A stretch of DNA of 64,000 nucleotides from Verticiella sediminum (GCF_007558815.1 NZ_VLTJ01000011.1:62001-126000), one strand, 5' to 3'; positions 32,531 through 42,170 are shown, counted from the stretch's first letter. The notes: a model not told the origin generated them from the letters alone. A program made the numbers and translations.

Positions 32531-34774
32531 ATGCAATCCTTGTCCTTCCGTCTGGCCGGCACCAGTGTCGCCGTTCTTGCCGCACTTGCCGTCTGGCCGC
32601 ATGCCGCGCATGCCCAGTCTTCCAACGCACCGGTGTCCACGCTGGCGACCGTCGAAGTGCTCGGCACGGCCGAGGAGGAGCTCAAGCAGGCGCCCGGCGT
32701 GTCCATCATCACCGAGCAGGATCTCAGGGAACGCCCCCCCGCCAACGACATCGCCGAGCTGATCCGCACTATGCCGGGCGTGAACCTGACCGGCAACTCG
32801 GCCTCGGGCCAGTACGGCAACAACCGCCAGATCGACCTGCGCGGCATGGGGCCGGAGAACACACTGGTGCTGATCGACGGGGTGCCGGTGACTTCGCGCA
32901 ATTCCATCCGCATGGGCCGCAGCGGCGAGCGCAACACCCGCGGCGACACCAACTGGGTGCCGGTCGAGGCCATCGAGCGCGTCGAAGTGCTGCGCGGGCC
33001 GGCGGCTGCGCGCTACGGCTCTGGCGCCGCCGGCGGGGTGGTGAACATCATCACCAAGCGGCCGACCGACAAGCTGTCGGGCTCGGTGACGGTCTACGGC
33101 CTGGTGCCGCAGCACAGCGAGGAAGGCAGCACGCGCCGCGCGAGCTTCAACCTGGCGGGCCCGGTCTCGGACAAGTTCTCGTTCCGCCTGTACGGCAACG
33201 TGGCGAAGACCGATGCCGACGATCTGTCGCTCAACGAGGAATATGCCACGGGCGTGACCCCGCCCGCCGGCCGCGAAGGCGTGAAGAACCGCGACATCAA
33301 CGCGCTGTTCCGCTGGGATTTGACCGACCAGCAGGTGCTCGAGCTAGACACCGGCTTCAGCCGCCAGGGCAATATCTACGCCGGCGACCGCGCGGTGAGC
33401 ACGACCGGAACCGAGACCGCGACGGAACTCGCCAACGAAGGCGCCGAGACCAACACGATGTATCGCCGCACCGCCACGCTGACGCATCGCGGCAACTGGG
33501 GCGCCGGGCGCACCTCGCGCGTCTCGCTGTCGTACGAAGGTACCGACAACAGCCGCTACAACGAAGGGCTGGCCGGCGGCCCCGAGGGCAGCATCTCGGA
33601 CAACCTGCAGAAGTCGACCTCCAAGCTGCAGAACTACATCGCCAGCGGCGAGTACAACACGCCGATCCGCCTGGGCGGCCTGAACCAGGTGCTGACGGTC
33701 GGCGCCGAGTACCGGCAGGAAAAGCTGGACGACCCGTACTCGATGTCGCAATCGGCCGGGGTGGACCTCCCCGGTGTGGATGGCGGCACGCGCAGCGGGA
33801 AGTCGTCGGCCAAGTCGGCCGCCGTGTTCATCGAGGACAACATCGAGGTGGTACCCGGGCTCATCATGACCCCCGGGTTGCGCTTCGACCATCACGACCA
33901 GTTCGGCAGCAACTGGAGCCCCAGTCTGAACGCCTCGTACGAGTTGACGCCCACCATCACGCTGAAGGGCGGCCTTGCGCGTGCATTCAAGGCGCCCAAC
34001 CTGTACCAGTCGAACCCGAACTATCTGTACTACACGCGGGGTAACGGCTGCCCGGTGAACTATCCGAACCAAGGCGAGGGCTGCTACATCCTGGGCAACG
34101 CCGATCTGCAGCCCGAGACCAGCTTCAACAAGGAAATCGGCATCGCCTACAACGACCGCGGCTGGGGTGCCGGGCTGACCTATTTCCACAACAACTACAA
34201 GAACAAGATCACGGCCGACATGAGCGACCAGGGCGGGCCCGTGGTCATCCCCACGGGCCCCGACACCGCGGCCCAGGCCTTCCGGTGGGTCAACGCCGAT
34301 CGCGCCGTGGTCCAGGGTCTCGAGGGCAACCTGGACATCCCGCTGCTGGGCGACGAAGGCAGCCGGCTGCGCTGGACCAACAGTTTCACCTACATGATCG
34401 AGAACAAGGACAAGTCGACCAACCAGCCCTTGTCGATCATCCCGCGCTACACGGTGAATTCCATGCTCGACTGGCGCATCAACGAACAGTTCTCGGCGCA
34501 GGCCACGGCCACCTTCTACGGCAAGCAGAAGCCGCGCGACCGCACCCAGTCGGGCGGCGACGCCACCGGCGATGCGCTGAACGAGCGTGGTTCCTACGCC
34601 GTCTTCGGCATCAGCGCGGGCTACCAGGTCAATCGCAGCCTGTACCTGCGTGCCGGTATCGACAACCTGTTCGACAAGCGCCTGTTCCGCGAGAACAACA
34701 GCAGCGGCGCGGGCGCAGCGACCTACAACGAACCGGGCCGGGCGTACTACCTGACTGCGACCGCCTCGTTCTGA
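32531..34774 (+). CDS. TonB-dependent catecholate siderophore receptor (FepA/BfeA type), copy 2
   Basis: 747-residue outer-membrane receptor, a tandem paralogue of the preceding gene. Signal peptide MQSLSFRLAGTSV to HAAHAQ, TonB box-like TLATVEVLG, plug with NRQIDLRGMGPENTLVLIDG and RGPAAARYGSGAAGG, and a barrel ending TATASF. Plug and barrel strands are nearly the same as in copy 1, whereas exposed loops differ (for example around LNEEYATGVTPPAG and AGVDLPGVDGGTRSG). This points to duplication followed by change of ligand preference. Start set by the signal peptide; upstream in-frame sequence is the promoter region. Confidence 0.88.
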   Translation: MQSLSFRLAGTSVAVLAALAVWPHAAHAQSSNAPVSTLATVEVLGTAEEELKQAPGVSIITEQDLRERPPANDIAELIRTMPGVNLTGNSASGQYGNNRQIDLRGMGPENTLVLIDGVPVTSRNSIRMGRSGERNTRGDTNWVPVEAIERVEVLRGPAAARYGSGAAGGVVNIITKRPTDKLSGSVTVYGLVPQHSEEGSTRRASFNLAGPVSDKFSFRLYGNVAKTDADDLSLNEEYATGVTPPAGREGVKNRDINALFRWDLTDQQVLELDTGFSRQGNIYAGDRAVSTTGTETATELANEGAETNTMYRRTATLTHRGNWGAGRTSRVSLSYEGTDNSRYNEGLAGGPEGSISDNLQKSTSKLQNYIASGEYNTPIRLGGLNQVLTVGAEYRQEKLDDPYSMSQSAGVDLPGVDGGTRSGKSSAKSAAVFIEDNIEVVPGLIMTPGLRFDHHDQFGSNWSPSLNASYELTPTITLKGGLARAFKAPNLYQSNPNYLYYTRGNGCPVNYPNQGEGCYILGNADLQPETSFNKEIGIAYNDRGWGAGLTYFHNNYKNKITADMSDQGGPVVIPTGPDTAAQAFRWVNADRAVVQGLEGNLDIPLLGDEGSRLRWTNSFTYMIENKDKSTNQPLSIIPRYTVNSMLDWRINEQFSAQATATFYGKQKPRDRTQSGGDATGDALNERGSYAVFGISAGYQVNRSLYLRAGIDNLFDKRLFRENNSSGAGAATYNEPGRAYYLTATASF

Positions 34775-34836
34775 GACAGCATAGGGCGGGTACGGCGCGC
34801 GCCGCCGTTACCGAGACCGCCTGTCCGGACAAAGCG

Positions 34837-34870
34837 GAGCGCCCCAAGCCTGGTGGCTTGGGGCGCTCTT
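34837..34870. terminator. Bidirectional terminator between receptor 2 and the MFS gene
   Basis: A perfect 14-bp stem, GAGCGCCCCAAGCC (34837-34850) and GGCTTGGGGCGCTC (34855-34868), with loop TGGT and short TT after it. It stands between two convergent genes (stops at 34774 and 34943). Confidence 0.8.
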
Positions 34871-34942
34871 CGCTTCGGGGCAGGCCGGGCCATCCCGAGA
34901 ACCTGCGCAGGGCGGTCCGCGCTGGCGGACCGCCCTGCGGGC

Positions 34943-36625
34943 TTACTCCGTGATGTCCACGTCCTTGGTCTCCCGGAGGAAGAAGGTGCCGATGACGAAG
35001 GTGATGAGGGCGATGACGATGGGGTACCAGAGGCCCGAATACATGTTGCCCGTGAGCAGTACCAGCGCAAAGGCGGTGGTGGGCAGGAAGCCGCCGAACC
35101 AGCCGTTGCCGATGTGGTAGGGCAGCGACATCGAGGTGTAGCGGATGCGGGTGGGGAAGAGCTCGACCAGCCATGCCGCGATGGGCCCGTACACCATGGT
35201 CACGTAGAGCACCAGGATGGTGAGCAGCAGCAGCACCATGGGTTTGTTCATCTGTGCCGGGTCGGCGGCCCTGGGATAGCCGGCCGCGTCGATGGCCGCC
35301 GTGAGGTCTGCCGTCAGCTTGGCCTGCGCGGCATGGGCCTGCTCGGACGACATGCCGGTCACGTCCACGCTCTGCACCACCGTATCGCCGATGCGCACGC
35401 TGGCGAGCGTGCCGGCCGGCGCGGATTCGTTGGCGTACGAGACGCTGCGCGTGTTCAGCAGGTTCTTGACCAGGTCGCAGGAGTTGTTGAACGTGACGTG
35501 GCCCTTGAGTTCGCCGGGCACGAACTGGAACGAGCAGTCGCGCGGGTCGGCGACGACGGTGGCCGGGCTGGTTGCGGCGGCGGCCTCCAGCGCCGGGTTG
35601 GCGTAGTGCGTGAGCGCCTTGAAGATCGGGAAGTAGGTGAGCGCCGCGAGCAGGCAGCCGGCCATGATGATGGGCTTGCGGCCGATCTTGTCGGACAGCC
35701 AGCCGAAGAAGACGAAGCCGACGGTGGCGATCGCCAGCGCGCCGGCGATGAAGAGGTTGGCCGTGACCGCGTCCACCTTCAGCGTCTGGGTGAGGAAAAA
35801 GAGCGCGTAGAACTGGCCCGCGTACCACACCACGGCCTGGCCGGCGGTGGCGCCGAGCAGGGCGAGCAGCACGATGCGCCCGTTCTTCCAGTTGCCGAAG
35901 CTGTCCTTGAGCGGGGCCTTGGAGCCGGTGCCTTCGGCCTTCATCTTCTGGAACAGCGGCGATTCCTGCAGCTTCAGCCGGATCCAGACCGAGACCAGCA
36001 GCAGCACGAAGGAGATCAGGAAGGGCACGCGCCAGCCCCAGTCGGCGAAGACTTCCGGGCCCATCAGGAGCCGGCAGCCAAGGATCACCAGCAGCGAGAG
36101 GAACAGGCCGATGGTGGCCGTCGTCTGGATGAAGCTGGTGTACAGGCCGCGCTTGCCTTGCGGCGCGTGCTCGGCCACGTAGGTGGCGGCGCCGCCGTAT
36201 TCCCCGCCCAGCGCCAGGCCCTGCAGGCAGCGCAGCACGACGAGCAGGATCGGCGCGGCGATGCCGATGGTGGCGTAGGTGGGCAGCAGGCCGACCGCGA
36301 AGGTCGACACCCCCATGATGAGGATGGTGATGAGAAAGGTGTGCTTGCGGCCGATGAGATCGCCCAGGCGGCCGAACACGATGGCGCCGAAGGGACGCAC
36401 GGCAAAGCCCGCGGCGAAGGTGAGCAGCGCCATGACGAACGCCGAGCCCGGCGGCAGCGCCGAGAAGAAGTGCACCGCGATCACCGCGGCGAGCGAACCG
36501 TAGAGATAGAAGTCGTACCACTCGAAGACCGTGCCCAGGCTGGACGCGAAGATGACCTTCTTGTGTTCCTTGGTGATGCCCGTTTCCGCGGCCGGCTTGG
36601 GCGTGTTCATCGATATGGCTGACAT
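34943..36625 (-). CDS. MFS metabolite:H+ symporter (MHS family) with large periplasmic loop
   Basis: 560-residue, 12-helix inner-membrane transporter. FASSLGTVFEWYDFYLYG in the first helix and GRLGDLIGRKH in loop 2-3 are typical of the MHS family (ProP, ShiA, KgtP), which import carboxylates or zwitterions with protons. It is about 120 residues longer than usual because of an insertion between helices 9 and 10 (about residues 340-462), predicted periplasmic and holding two cysteines (364, 383) that might form a disulfide. Substrate unknown; the neighbouring CrbSR-like regulators suggest a short-chain carboxylate. Confidence 0.87.
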   Translation of the reverse strand: MSAISMNTPKPAAETGITKEHKKVIFASSLGTVFEWYDFYLYGSLAAVIAVHFFSALPPGSAFVMALLTFAAGFAVRPFGAIVFGRLGDLIGRKHTFLITILIMGVSTFAVGLLPTYATIGIAAPILLVVLRCLQGLALGGEYGGAATYVAEHAPQGKRGLYTSFIQTTATIGLFLSLLVILGCRLLMGPEVFADWGWRVPFLISFVLLLVSVWIRLKLQESPLFQKMKAEGTGSKAPLKDSFGNWKNGRIVLLALLGATAGQAVVWYAGQFYALFFLTQTLKVDAVTANLFIAGALAIATVGFVFFGWLSDKIGRKPIIMAGCLLAALTYFPIFKALTHYANPALEAAAATSPATVVADPRDCSFQFVPGELKGHVTFNNSCDLVKNLLNTRSVSYANESAPAGTLASVRIGDTVVQSVDVTGMSSEQAHAAQAKLTADLTAAIDAAGYPRAADPAQMNKPMVLLLLTILVLYVTMVYGPIAAWLVELFPTRIRYTSMSLPYHIGNGWFGGFLPTTAFALVLLTGNMYSGLWYPIVIALITFVIGTFFLRETKDVDITE

Positions 36626-36742
36626 GGTGCGTGTCTCCCGGCGTTATGTGTGCGAAGTGTTGCCGTGCTGCCGCACCGGCCCGTGAACGCGGGCGGAGCA
36701 GCTTGGCATACAGCGTGCGCCGAGCAGGCGTGTGAATCCATA

Positions 36743-36760
36743 CGCCTTTGGTCGAAGGCG
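36743..36760. promoter_or_regulatory. Inverted repeat in the MFS / response-regulator divergent region
   Basis: CGCCTT-N6-AAGGCG (centre TGGTCG) lies in the divergent promoter region, upstream of a TAAAAT -10-like box (36812-36817) for the response regulator. It is a candidate binding site for the LuxR-type regulator encoded next to it; this is inference. Confidence 0.4.
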
Positions 36761-36847
36761 GCTGCGCCTGCGACTATCGTCTAAGCCCGGCATGGCGCAC
36801 GGCGCGATGCGTAAAATCAGCAGCAGTACCCGTTGGTCCGGATCATC

Positions 36848-37516
36848 ATGCCCACCCTGCTCATCGTCGACGACCATCCCTTGTTTCGCGAGGCGCTGCG
36901 CAGCGCAGTGCAGCGGGTGTTGCCCGGCGCGCTGCTGCACGAGGCCGACGACGTGGACGGCCTCTACGCGCTGGCCGACGAGCATCCCGACGCCGATCTG
37001 CTGCTCATGGATCTCTCCATGCCCGGTGCGCACGGGTTCAGCGCGCTGGTGCACCTGCGCGCCCGCCATCCGCAGATGCCGGTCGTCATGGTGTCAGGGC
37101 GCGAGGAGCCGGCTGTGGTGCACCGGGCGCTGCACCATGGCGCCCTGGGCTTCATTCCCAAGTCCGCCGATTCGCGCACCATCGGCACGGCGATCAGCGC
37201 CGTGCTCGACGGCGAACGCTGGGTGCCGCCGCAGATCGCCGCGGCACCGCCCGTCGACGACGCCGAAAGCGAAGTGGCGCAGCGCATCCGCGAGCTCACG
37301 CCGCAGCAGTTCCGGGTGTTGCAGATGCTGGGCAGCGGACGGCTGAACAAGCAGATCGCCTACGACATGGGCGTGTCCGAGGCCACCATCAAGGCCCACG
37401 TGACGGCCATCCTGCGCAAGCTGGGCGCGACCAACCGCACGCAGGCGGTGCTGCTCGCCGGCCGCCTTGCGGTCGACCCGGACGGGGTCGTGCTGCCGCC
37501 CGACGAGAACGACTAG
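36848..37516 (+). CDS. LuxR/NarL-family response regulator (CrbR/ErdR-like)
   Basis: 222 residues: receiver domain with acidic pair Asp8-Asp9, phospho-acceptor Asp55 (LLLMDLSMPG) and Lys105, then a C-terminal LuxR helix-turn-helix (ELTPQQFRVLQMLGSGRLNKQIAYDMGVSEATIKAHVTAIL, split across 150-190). The ATG is preferred to a TTG 15 bases upstream, because the receiver fold begins MPTLLIVDDH. It converges with a sensor kinase that has a transporter-like sensor, the arrangement of CrbR/CrbS (MxtR/ErdR), which control acetyl-CoA synthetase and acetate use. Confidence 0.85.
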   Translation: MPTLLIVDDHPLFREALRSAVQRVLPGALLHEADDVDGLYALADEHPDADLLLMDLSMPGAHGFSALVHLRARHPQMPVVMVSGREEPAVVHRALHHGALGFIPKSADSRTIGTAISAVLDGERWVPPQIAAAPPVDDAESEVAQRIRELTPQQFRVLQMLGSGRLNKQIAYDMGVSEATIKAHVTAILRKLGATNRTQAVLLAGRLAVDPDGVVLPPDEND

Positions 37517-37580
37517 CTTGACCGGCCAGGGCCTGCGGACGCCGGGTTTGCCCGCCTGGGGAACACCACGTTAAGAGGCC

Positions 37581-40500
37581 CTAGTGCGCGCCCAGGAAGG
37601 CCCGCAGCGATGCCGGCCGGATGGGCTTGGTGAGCAGCCAGTAGCCGCGCTTGCGGGCGGCCTGCTGCAGTTCGGGCCGGCCGTCGGCGGTGAGCAGGGC
37701 GCCGGCCGCCTGCGCCTGGCCGGCCGCGCGCAAGGCATCCAGGCAATCCAGGCCGTCGAGCCGGTCGTGCAGGTGGAAGTCGACCAGCATCACGTCGTAC
37801 GGATTCTGCGCGGCCAGCGCCAGTGCGCCGTCGACCGTGTCGGCCGTGCTCACCATCACGCCCCAGCGCTCCAGCAGTGCGCGCATGCCGTGCAGGATCT
37901 CCGGGTCGTTGTCCACGCACAATACACGCATGCCGTCCAGGCTGCCTGCCGTCGCCGGGGTCCGGGCGATGGGCGCGGGCGGGGCCACGGCCACGAGCTG
38001 GCCGGCGGCCAGCGGCACCTGGATCGAGAACAGGCTGCCGTGGCCGACCCGGCTGCGCGCCTGCAGCGGATGCTCGAGCAGCCGTGAGATCCGCTGGCAG
38101 ATCGACAGCCCCAGCCCCAGGCCGCGCTCGCCCCAGTCGAAGGGCTGCGCATACCGATGGAATTCGTCGTAGATCCGGCGCATGTGCTCTTCGGGGATGC
38201 CCGGCCCGGTGTCGCCGACCAGCAGGGTGGCGCTCTCGCCCCGGCGCCGCAGGCCGAGCACGATGCGGCCCGTGCGCGTGTAGCGCAGCGCGTTCGCGAG
38301 GAAGTTCTGCAGCACGCGGCGCAGCAGGCGCCGGTCGCTGCGTACCATGCAGCGCCGGGCATGCACGTGCAATGCGAGCCCGCGCGCGGCGGCCAGCGGC
38401 TCGTACTGCCTGGCGAGTTCGCGCAGCAGTTCGCCGGCGTCGAAGGCCGTCAGCGTCGGCTGGGAGCCGCGCGCATCGAGGCGCGACACATCGAGCAGGC
38501 CGTCGAGCAGCTCCTCGGCGGCGCGCAGCGACGCGTCCACGCGTTCGGCGAGATGGCGCTGTTCCTGGGCGTCGTCGCTGGCGTGCAGCGCCGAGGCGAA
38601 CAGGCGCGCCGCGTTGAGCGGCTGCAGCACGTCGTGGCTGATGGCCGCGAGAAAGCGCGTGCGCGACTGCTGGGCGGCCTCGGCTTCGCGGCCGCGTTCG
38701 GCCACGCGCTGCTCCAGCGTTTCGTTGGCCTCGCGCAAGGCGCGCTCCGCGTGCTTGAAGTCGGTGATGTCGTTGAAGCTGGTCACGTAGCCGCCCCCGG
38801 GCAGGGGCTGCCCGCGCATTTCGATCACCCGGCCATCGGCCCGCTCGCGCTCGAACACGTGCGGCGAGCCCGCGCGCATGTAGTCGATGCGCTTGCCGAT
38901 CTGCTGCTCGGTGTCGCCTTCGCCCAGTTCGCCGCGCTCGGCGTTGTAGCGGATCAGGTCGGCGACCGGCCGGCCCACGTACAGCATGCCGTCGGGGTAG
39001 CCGAAGAGCTGCTGGTAGCGCCGGTTCCAGGCGACCAGCCGCATGTCGGCATCGACCATGCTCACCCCCGCGCTGATGTTCTCCAGCGTCGTGGCGAGGA
39101 TTTCCCGGTTGAAGCGCAGCTCGTGCCCGGCCTCGTCGAGCACGGCGAGCACCTCGGCCAGCTCCATGCCGGAGCCGCGCAGCATGCTCACCAGGACCAG
39201 GCGCGCCGAGGCCGCGCCGATGGAGGCGGCGAGCAGGCGTTCGGTGTACTGGAACCAGGTGCGGTCGGCCGGCCGCGACAACTGCTTTTGTCCGAGCAGC
39301 GCCGCGCGCTCGGCGAACGCGCGCTGCGCGTGCTGTTCGCCGACGATGCGCGCCGCGAGGGCGCGCAGATCGGCGATGCTGACCTGGCTGCCCGGCCATT
39401 CGCCCTCGACCAGCGCCTGGCGCTGGGCGTAGGGGTCGAGAAAAGGCGCGATGCGCAGGCGCTCCTCGACGCTGGGGCGCCAGCGCGCGGAGACCAGCAT
39501 CATCACGCTGGCGTTGAGCAACAGCGACCAGAAGGTGCCGTGGGTGAGCGGGTCCCAGCCGGTCATGCCGAACAGGCCCTCGGGCTGCAGCCAGTTGATG
39601 CCGAACGGCCCGGATACCAGCCACACCGCGTCGAACCAGCCGGAACGCGTCAGCGTGGGCAGCAGCAGGGTATAGGTCCAGACCGCGAAGCCGGTGAGTA
39701 TGCCCAGCTCGACGGCGCGGCGGCTGGCGCCGCGCCAGTAGAGCCCGCCGATCAGGCCGGGCGCGAACTGGGCGACGGCGACGAAGGCCATCAGGCCGTA
39801 CGAGGCGAGGGTGTTGTCGTCGCCGCTGTGCCGGTAGTAGCCGTAGGCGCACAGCGCGAGCAACACGATGGTGATGCGCCGCACCCAGAGCACCATGGTG
39901 GCGACGTCCTGCTGGGCGTGGGGCTTGCCGCCGCGCAGCAGCACGGGCATGACCAGGTCGTTGCTCACCATGGTGGCCAGGGCGATGCTGGAGACGATGA
40001 CCATGCCGGTCGCGGCCGAGAACCCGCCCACGTACGCGGCGAGGGCGATGGCCTCGCTGCCCAGCGCCAGGGGCATGCCCAGCATCACCGTATCGCCGCT
40101 GCGCGGCGCCAGGTCGCCGAACACCGCCTGGGCCGCCACGGCGATCGGCACCACCATCAGCGAGACGATCACCAGATAGCCGCCGAACAGCCAGCGCGCG
40201 CGCCGCACGTCGCCCACGTCGCCGCACTCGACCACCGCGACCTGGAACTGGCGCGGCAGGCACACGATGGCGAGAAAGCTCAGCACGGTCTGCGCCACGA
40301 AGCCTTGCGGCATGGCGTTGGCGAACAGGGTGCGGGTGCCTTCGGCCAAGGGCAGTTCGGCCTCGCGCAGCCACAGCCAGGCGAACATCCCCACGGCGAT
40401 CAGCGCGATCAGCTTGACCAGCGACTCCAGGGCGATGGCAAGCATCATGCCGTGGTGGTGTTCGGTGGCGTCGACCTGCCGGGTGCCGAACAGCGCGGCG

Positions 40501-41009
40501 AACAGCGCCATCAGCAGCGCCACGTAGAGGGCCGGATCGGCCAGCACGCCGACCTGCGCCGACTGCGTGCCGGCCAGTACGTCCAGGCTCATCGCGACGG
40601 CTTTGTACTGCAGGGCGAGATAGGGCAGGATGCCGATCAGCGCGATCAGCGTGACCAGCGCCGCCAGCCGCGGCGAGCGGCCGTAGCGCGCGGAGATGAA
40701 GTCCGAGATGGAGACCGTGTTCTGGCTGCGCGCGATCAGCGCGAGGCGTTCGATGATGCGCCAACCGAACAGAAAGAGCAGCAGGGGGCCGAGGTAGATC
40801 GGCAGGTAGGCGATGCCGTTGCGCAGCGCCGAGCCGACCGCGCCGTAGAACGTCCAGGACGAGCAGTACACCGCCAGCGCGAGGCTGTAGATGATGGGCC
40901 GCAGCCAGGGCCTGCTCGGATAGAGCGTGCGGCGATCCCCCCACCAGGCGACCGCGAAGAGCAGGGCGGCATAGCCGACCGATACCAGCAGCAGTATCCC
41001 GTTTCCCAC
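37581..41009 (-). CDS. Hybrid sensor histidine kinase with SSS transporter domain (CrbS/MxtR-like)
   Basis: 1142-residue membrane kinase. Residues 1-500 form a sodium:solute symporter domain with about 13 helices; a linker region (530-610) follows, then a PAS domain (about 635-750), histidine kinase with His792 (LAAISHDVLQPLNAARLF), N-box NFLANALRYT, G-boxes DTGPGIPEE and GLGLGLSI, and a C-terminal receiver with Asp1077 and Lys1128. This architecture is that of CrbS/MxtR/CbrA-type sensors. It probably phosphorylates the convergent LuxR-type regulator in response to acetate or a related carboxylate; that role is from family knowledge. Confidence 0.87.
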   Translation of the reverse strand: MGNGILLLVSVGYAALLFAVAWWGDRRTLYPSRPWLRPIIYSLALAVYCSSWTFYGAVGSALRNGIAYLPIYLGPLLLFLFGWRIIERLALIARSQNTVSISDFISARYGRSPRLAALVTLIALIGILPYLALQYKAVAMSLDVLAGTQSAQVGVLADPALYVALLMALFAALFGTRQVDATEHHHGMMLAIALESLVKLIALIAVGMFAWLWLREAELPLAEGTRTLFANAMPQGFVAQTVLSFLAIVCLPRQFQVAVVECGDVGDVRRARWLFGGYLVIVSLMVVPIAVAAQAVFGDLAPRSGDTVMLGMPLALGSEAIALAAYVGGFSAATGMVIVSSIALATMVSNDLVMPVLLRGGKPHAQQDVATMVLWVRRITIVLLALCAYGYYRHSGDDNTLASYGLMAFVAVAQFAPGLIGGLYWRGASRRAVELGILTGFAVWTYTLLLPTLTRSGWFDAVWLVSGPFGINWLQPEGLFGMTGWDPLTHGTFWSLLLNASVMMLVSARWRPSVEERLRIAPFLDPYAQRQALVEGEWPGSQVSIADLRALAARIVGEQHAQRAFAERAALLGQKQLSRPADRTWFQYTERLLAASIGAASARLVLVSMLRGSGMELAEVLAVLDEAGHELRFNREILATTLENISAGVSMVDADMRLVAWNRRYQQLFGYPDGMLYVGRPVADLIRYNAERGELGEGDTEQQIGKRIDYMRAGSPHVFERERADGRVIEMRGQPLPGGGYVTSFNDITDFKHAERALREANETLEQRVAERGREAEAAQQSRTRFLAAISHDVLQPLNAARLFASALHASDDAQEQRHLAERVDASLRAAEELLDGLLDVSRLDARGSQPTLTAFDAGELLRELARQYEPLAAARGLALHVHARRCMVRSDRRLLRRVLQNFLANALRYTRTGRIVLGLRRRGESATLLVGDTGPGIPEEHMRRIYDEFHRYAQPFDWGERGLGLGLSICQRISRLLEHPLQARSRVGHGSLFSIQVPLAAGQLVAVAPPAPIARTPATAGSLDGMRVLCVDNDPEILHGMRALLERWGVMVSTADTVDGALALAAQNPYDVMLVDFHLHDRLDGLDCLDALRAAGQAQAAGALLTADGRPELQQAARKRGYWLLTKPIRPASLRAFLGAH

Positions 41010-41313
41010 GCGCAGGGACCCTCAGGCGAAAGATGCAGTCTAGCTTGGGGGCCGGGCTCTCTCAATGCGTTGCAACCCCAACCAGGCCGTGGGCTGAGCC
41101 GTGGGTGCACAGCAGCAAGCTATGCGCCTGCGGCCGCGACGATGCAACGCCGCAACACCCGCTGCCTCGCCCTTCATGCGTGCGGTCCGGCGGCCGCTTC
41201 GGGGCGGCCGGCATGGCGCCGCGTGGAACCTATGACAAACCCTCATGGAGTTTTGCGAGGGCGGTGCGCATACTCGCCGCAAACCGGATGAAGACCACAA
41301 CGCAGGCGGCAAG
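41010..41313. other. Divergent region between sensor kinase and livG
   Basis: 304 bases without a gene. A hairpin CGGCCGC-TTCGGG-GCGGCCG (41191-41210) lies in the middle. The presumed livG leader (41221-41313) has no clear sigma-70 promoter, and no regulator site is recognised. Confidence 0.45.
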
Positions 41314-42087
41314 ATGGATGACGCGATCCTGGAAACCCGAGGGTTGACCAAGGCGTTTCGTGGGTTTGTGGCGGTCAACAACGTCGACCTCACGGTGCGG
41401 CGCGGGCAGATCCATGCCTTGATCGGCCCCAACGGCGCAGGCAAGACGACGTGCTTCAACCTGCTCACCAAGTTCCTGCAGCCGAGCGCCGGCAAGATCC
41501 TGTTCAACGCGCGCGACATCACGCGGGAGCGTCCGGCGCAGGTGGCGCGGCGCGGCATCATCCGTTCGTTCCAGATCTCGGCCGTGTTCCCGCACCTCAC
41601 GGTGCTGGAGAACGTGCGCATCGGGCTGCAGCGCAAGACCGGCCTCTCCTTTCATTTCTGGCGCAGCGACCAGCGGCTGCAGGTGCTGGACGAGCCCGCG
41701 CGCGCCCTGCTGGAGCGGGTGGGCCTGGGCGGCTTCGCCGATGAGCTCACCGTGAACCTGCCCTACGGGCGCAAGCGTGCGCTCGAGATCGCGACCACGC
41801 TGGCGATGGAGCCCGAACTGATGCTGCTCGACGAGCCCACGCAGGGCATGGGCCACGAGGACGTGGCGCGCGTCACGCAGCTCATCAAGCAGGTCAGCGC
41901 CGGGCGCACCGTGCTCATGGTCGAGCACAACATGAACGTCGTGTCCTCGATCGCCGACACCATCACCGTGCTGGCGCGCGGCGCGGTGCTGGCCGAAGGC
42001 TCGTATGCCGAGGTGGCGCGGCATCCGGCGGTCATGCAGGCCTACATGGGCAGCACCGAAGGCGAGCTGCAGGGGGCGCACGCATGA
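41314..42087 (+). CDS. livG: Branched-chain amino acid-type ABC transporter ATPase LivG
   Basis: 257-residue cytoplasmic ATPase of a HAAT-family importer. Walker A GPNGAGKTT, Q-loop FQISAVFPHLTV, signature NLPYGRKRALEIA, Walker B LMLLDEPTQGM and the LivG-typical C-terminus are present. Start at MDDAIL, since the longer in-frame version overlaps the promoter region. Its stop overlaps the first micro-ORF start (ATGA) of the tandem repeat that separates it from livF. The substrate may be a branched-chain amino acid or, as often in this group, an aromatic acid or amide. Confidence 0.9.
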   Translation: MDDAILETRGLTKAFRGFVAVNNVDLTVRRGQIHALIGPNGAGKTTCFNLLTKFLQPSAGKILFNARDITRERPAQVARRGIIRSFQISAVFPHLTVLENVRIGLQRKTGLSFHFWRSDQRLQVLDEPARALLERVGLGGFADELTVNLPYGRKRALEIATTLAMEPELMLLDEPTQGMGHEDVARVTQLIKQVSAGRTVLMVEHNMNVVSSIADTITVLARGAVLAEGSYAEVARHPAVMQAYMGSTEGELQGAHA

Positions 42088-42170
42088 GCGCGCCCGCTCG
42101 GCCGCCCGAAGGGCGCGCGTTTCCTCCCGCGGGGAGGATGTCGCGCAGCGACAGGAGGGTACACACATGA
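42084..42170 (+). CDS. Micro-ORF 1 of the livG-livF relay (28 residues)
   Basis: Begins ATGAGCGCGCCC, overlapping the livG stop as ATGA, and encodes a 28-residue basic, proline-rich peptide starting MSAPARPPEGRAF and ending SRSDRRVHT. Its stop overlaps the start of the next unit as ATGA. Translation after livG would be by re-initiation. No similarity to a known protein is recognised; it may serve only to carry ribosomes onward. Confidence 0.5.
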   Translation: MSAPARPPEGRAFPPAGRMSRSDRRVHT

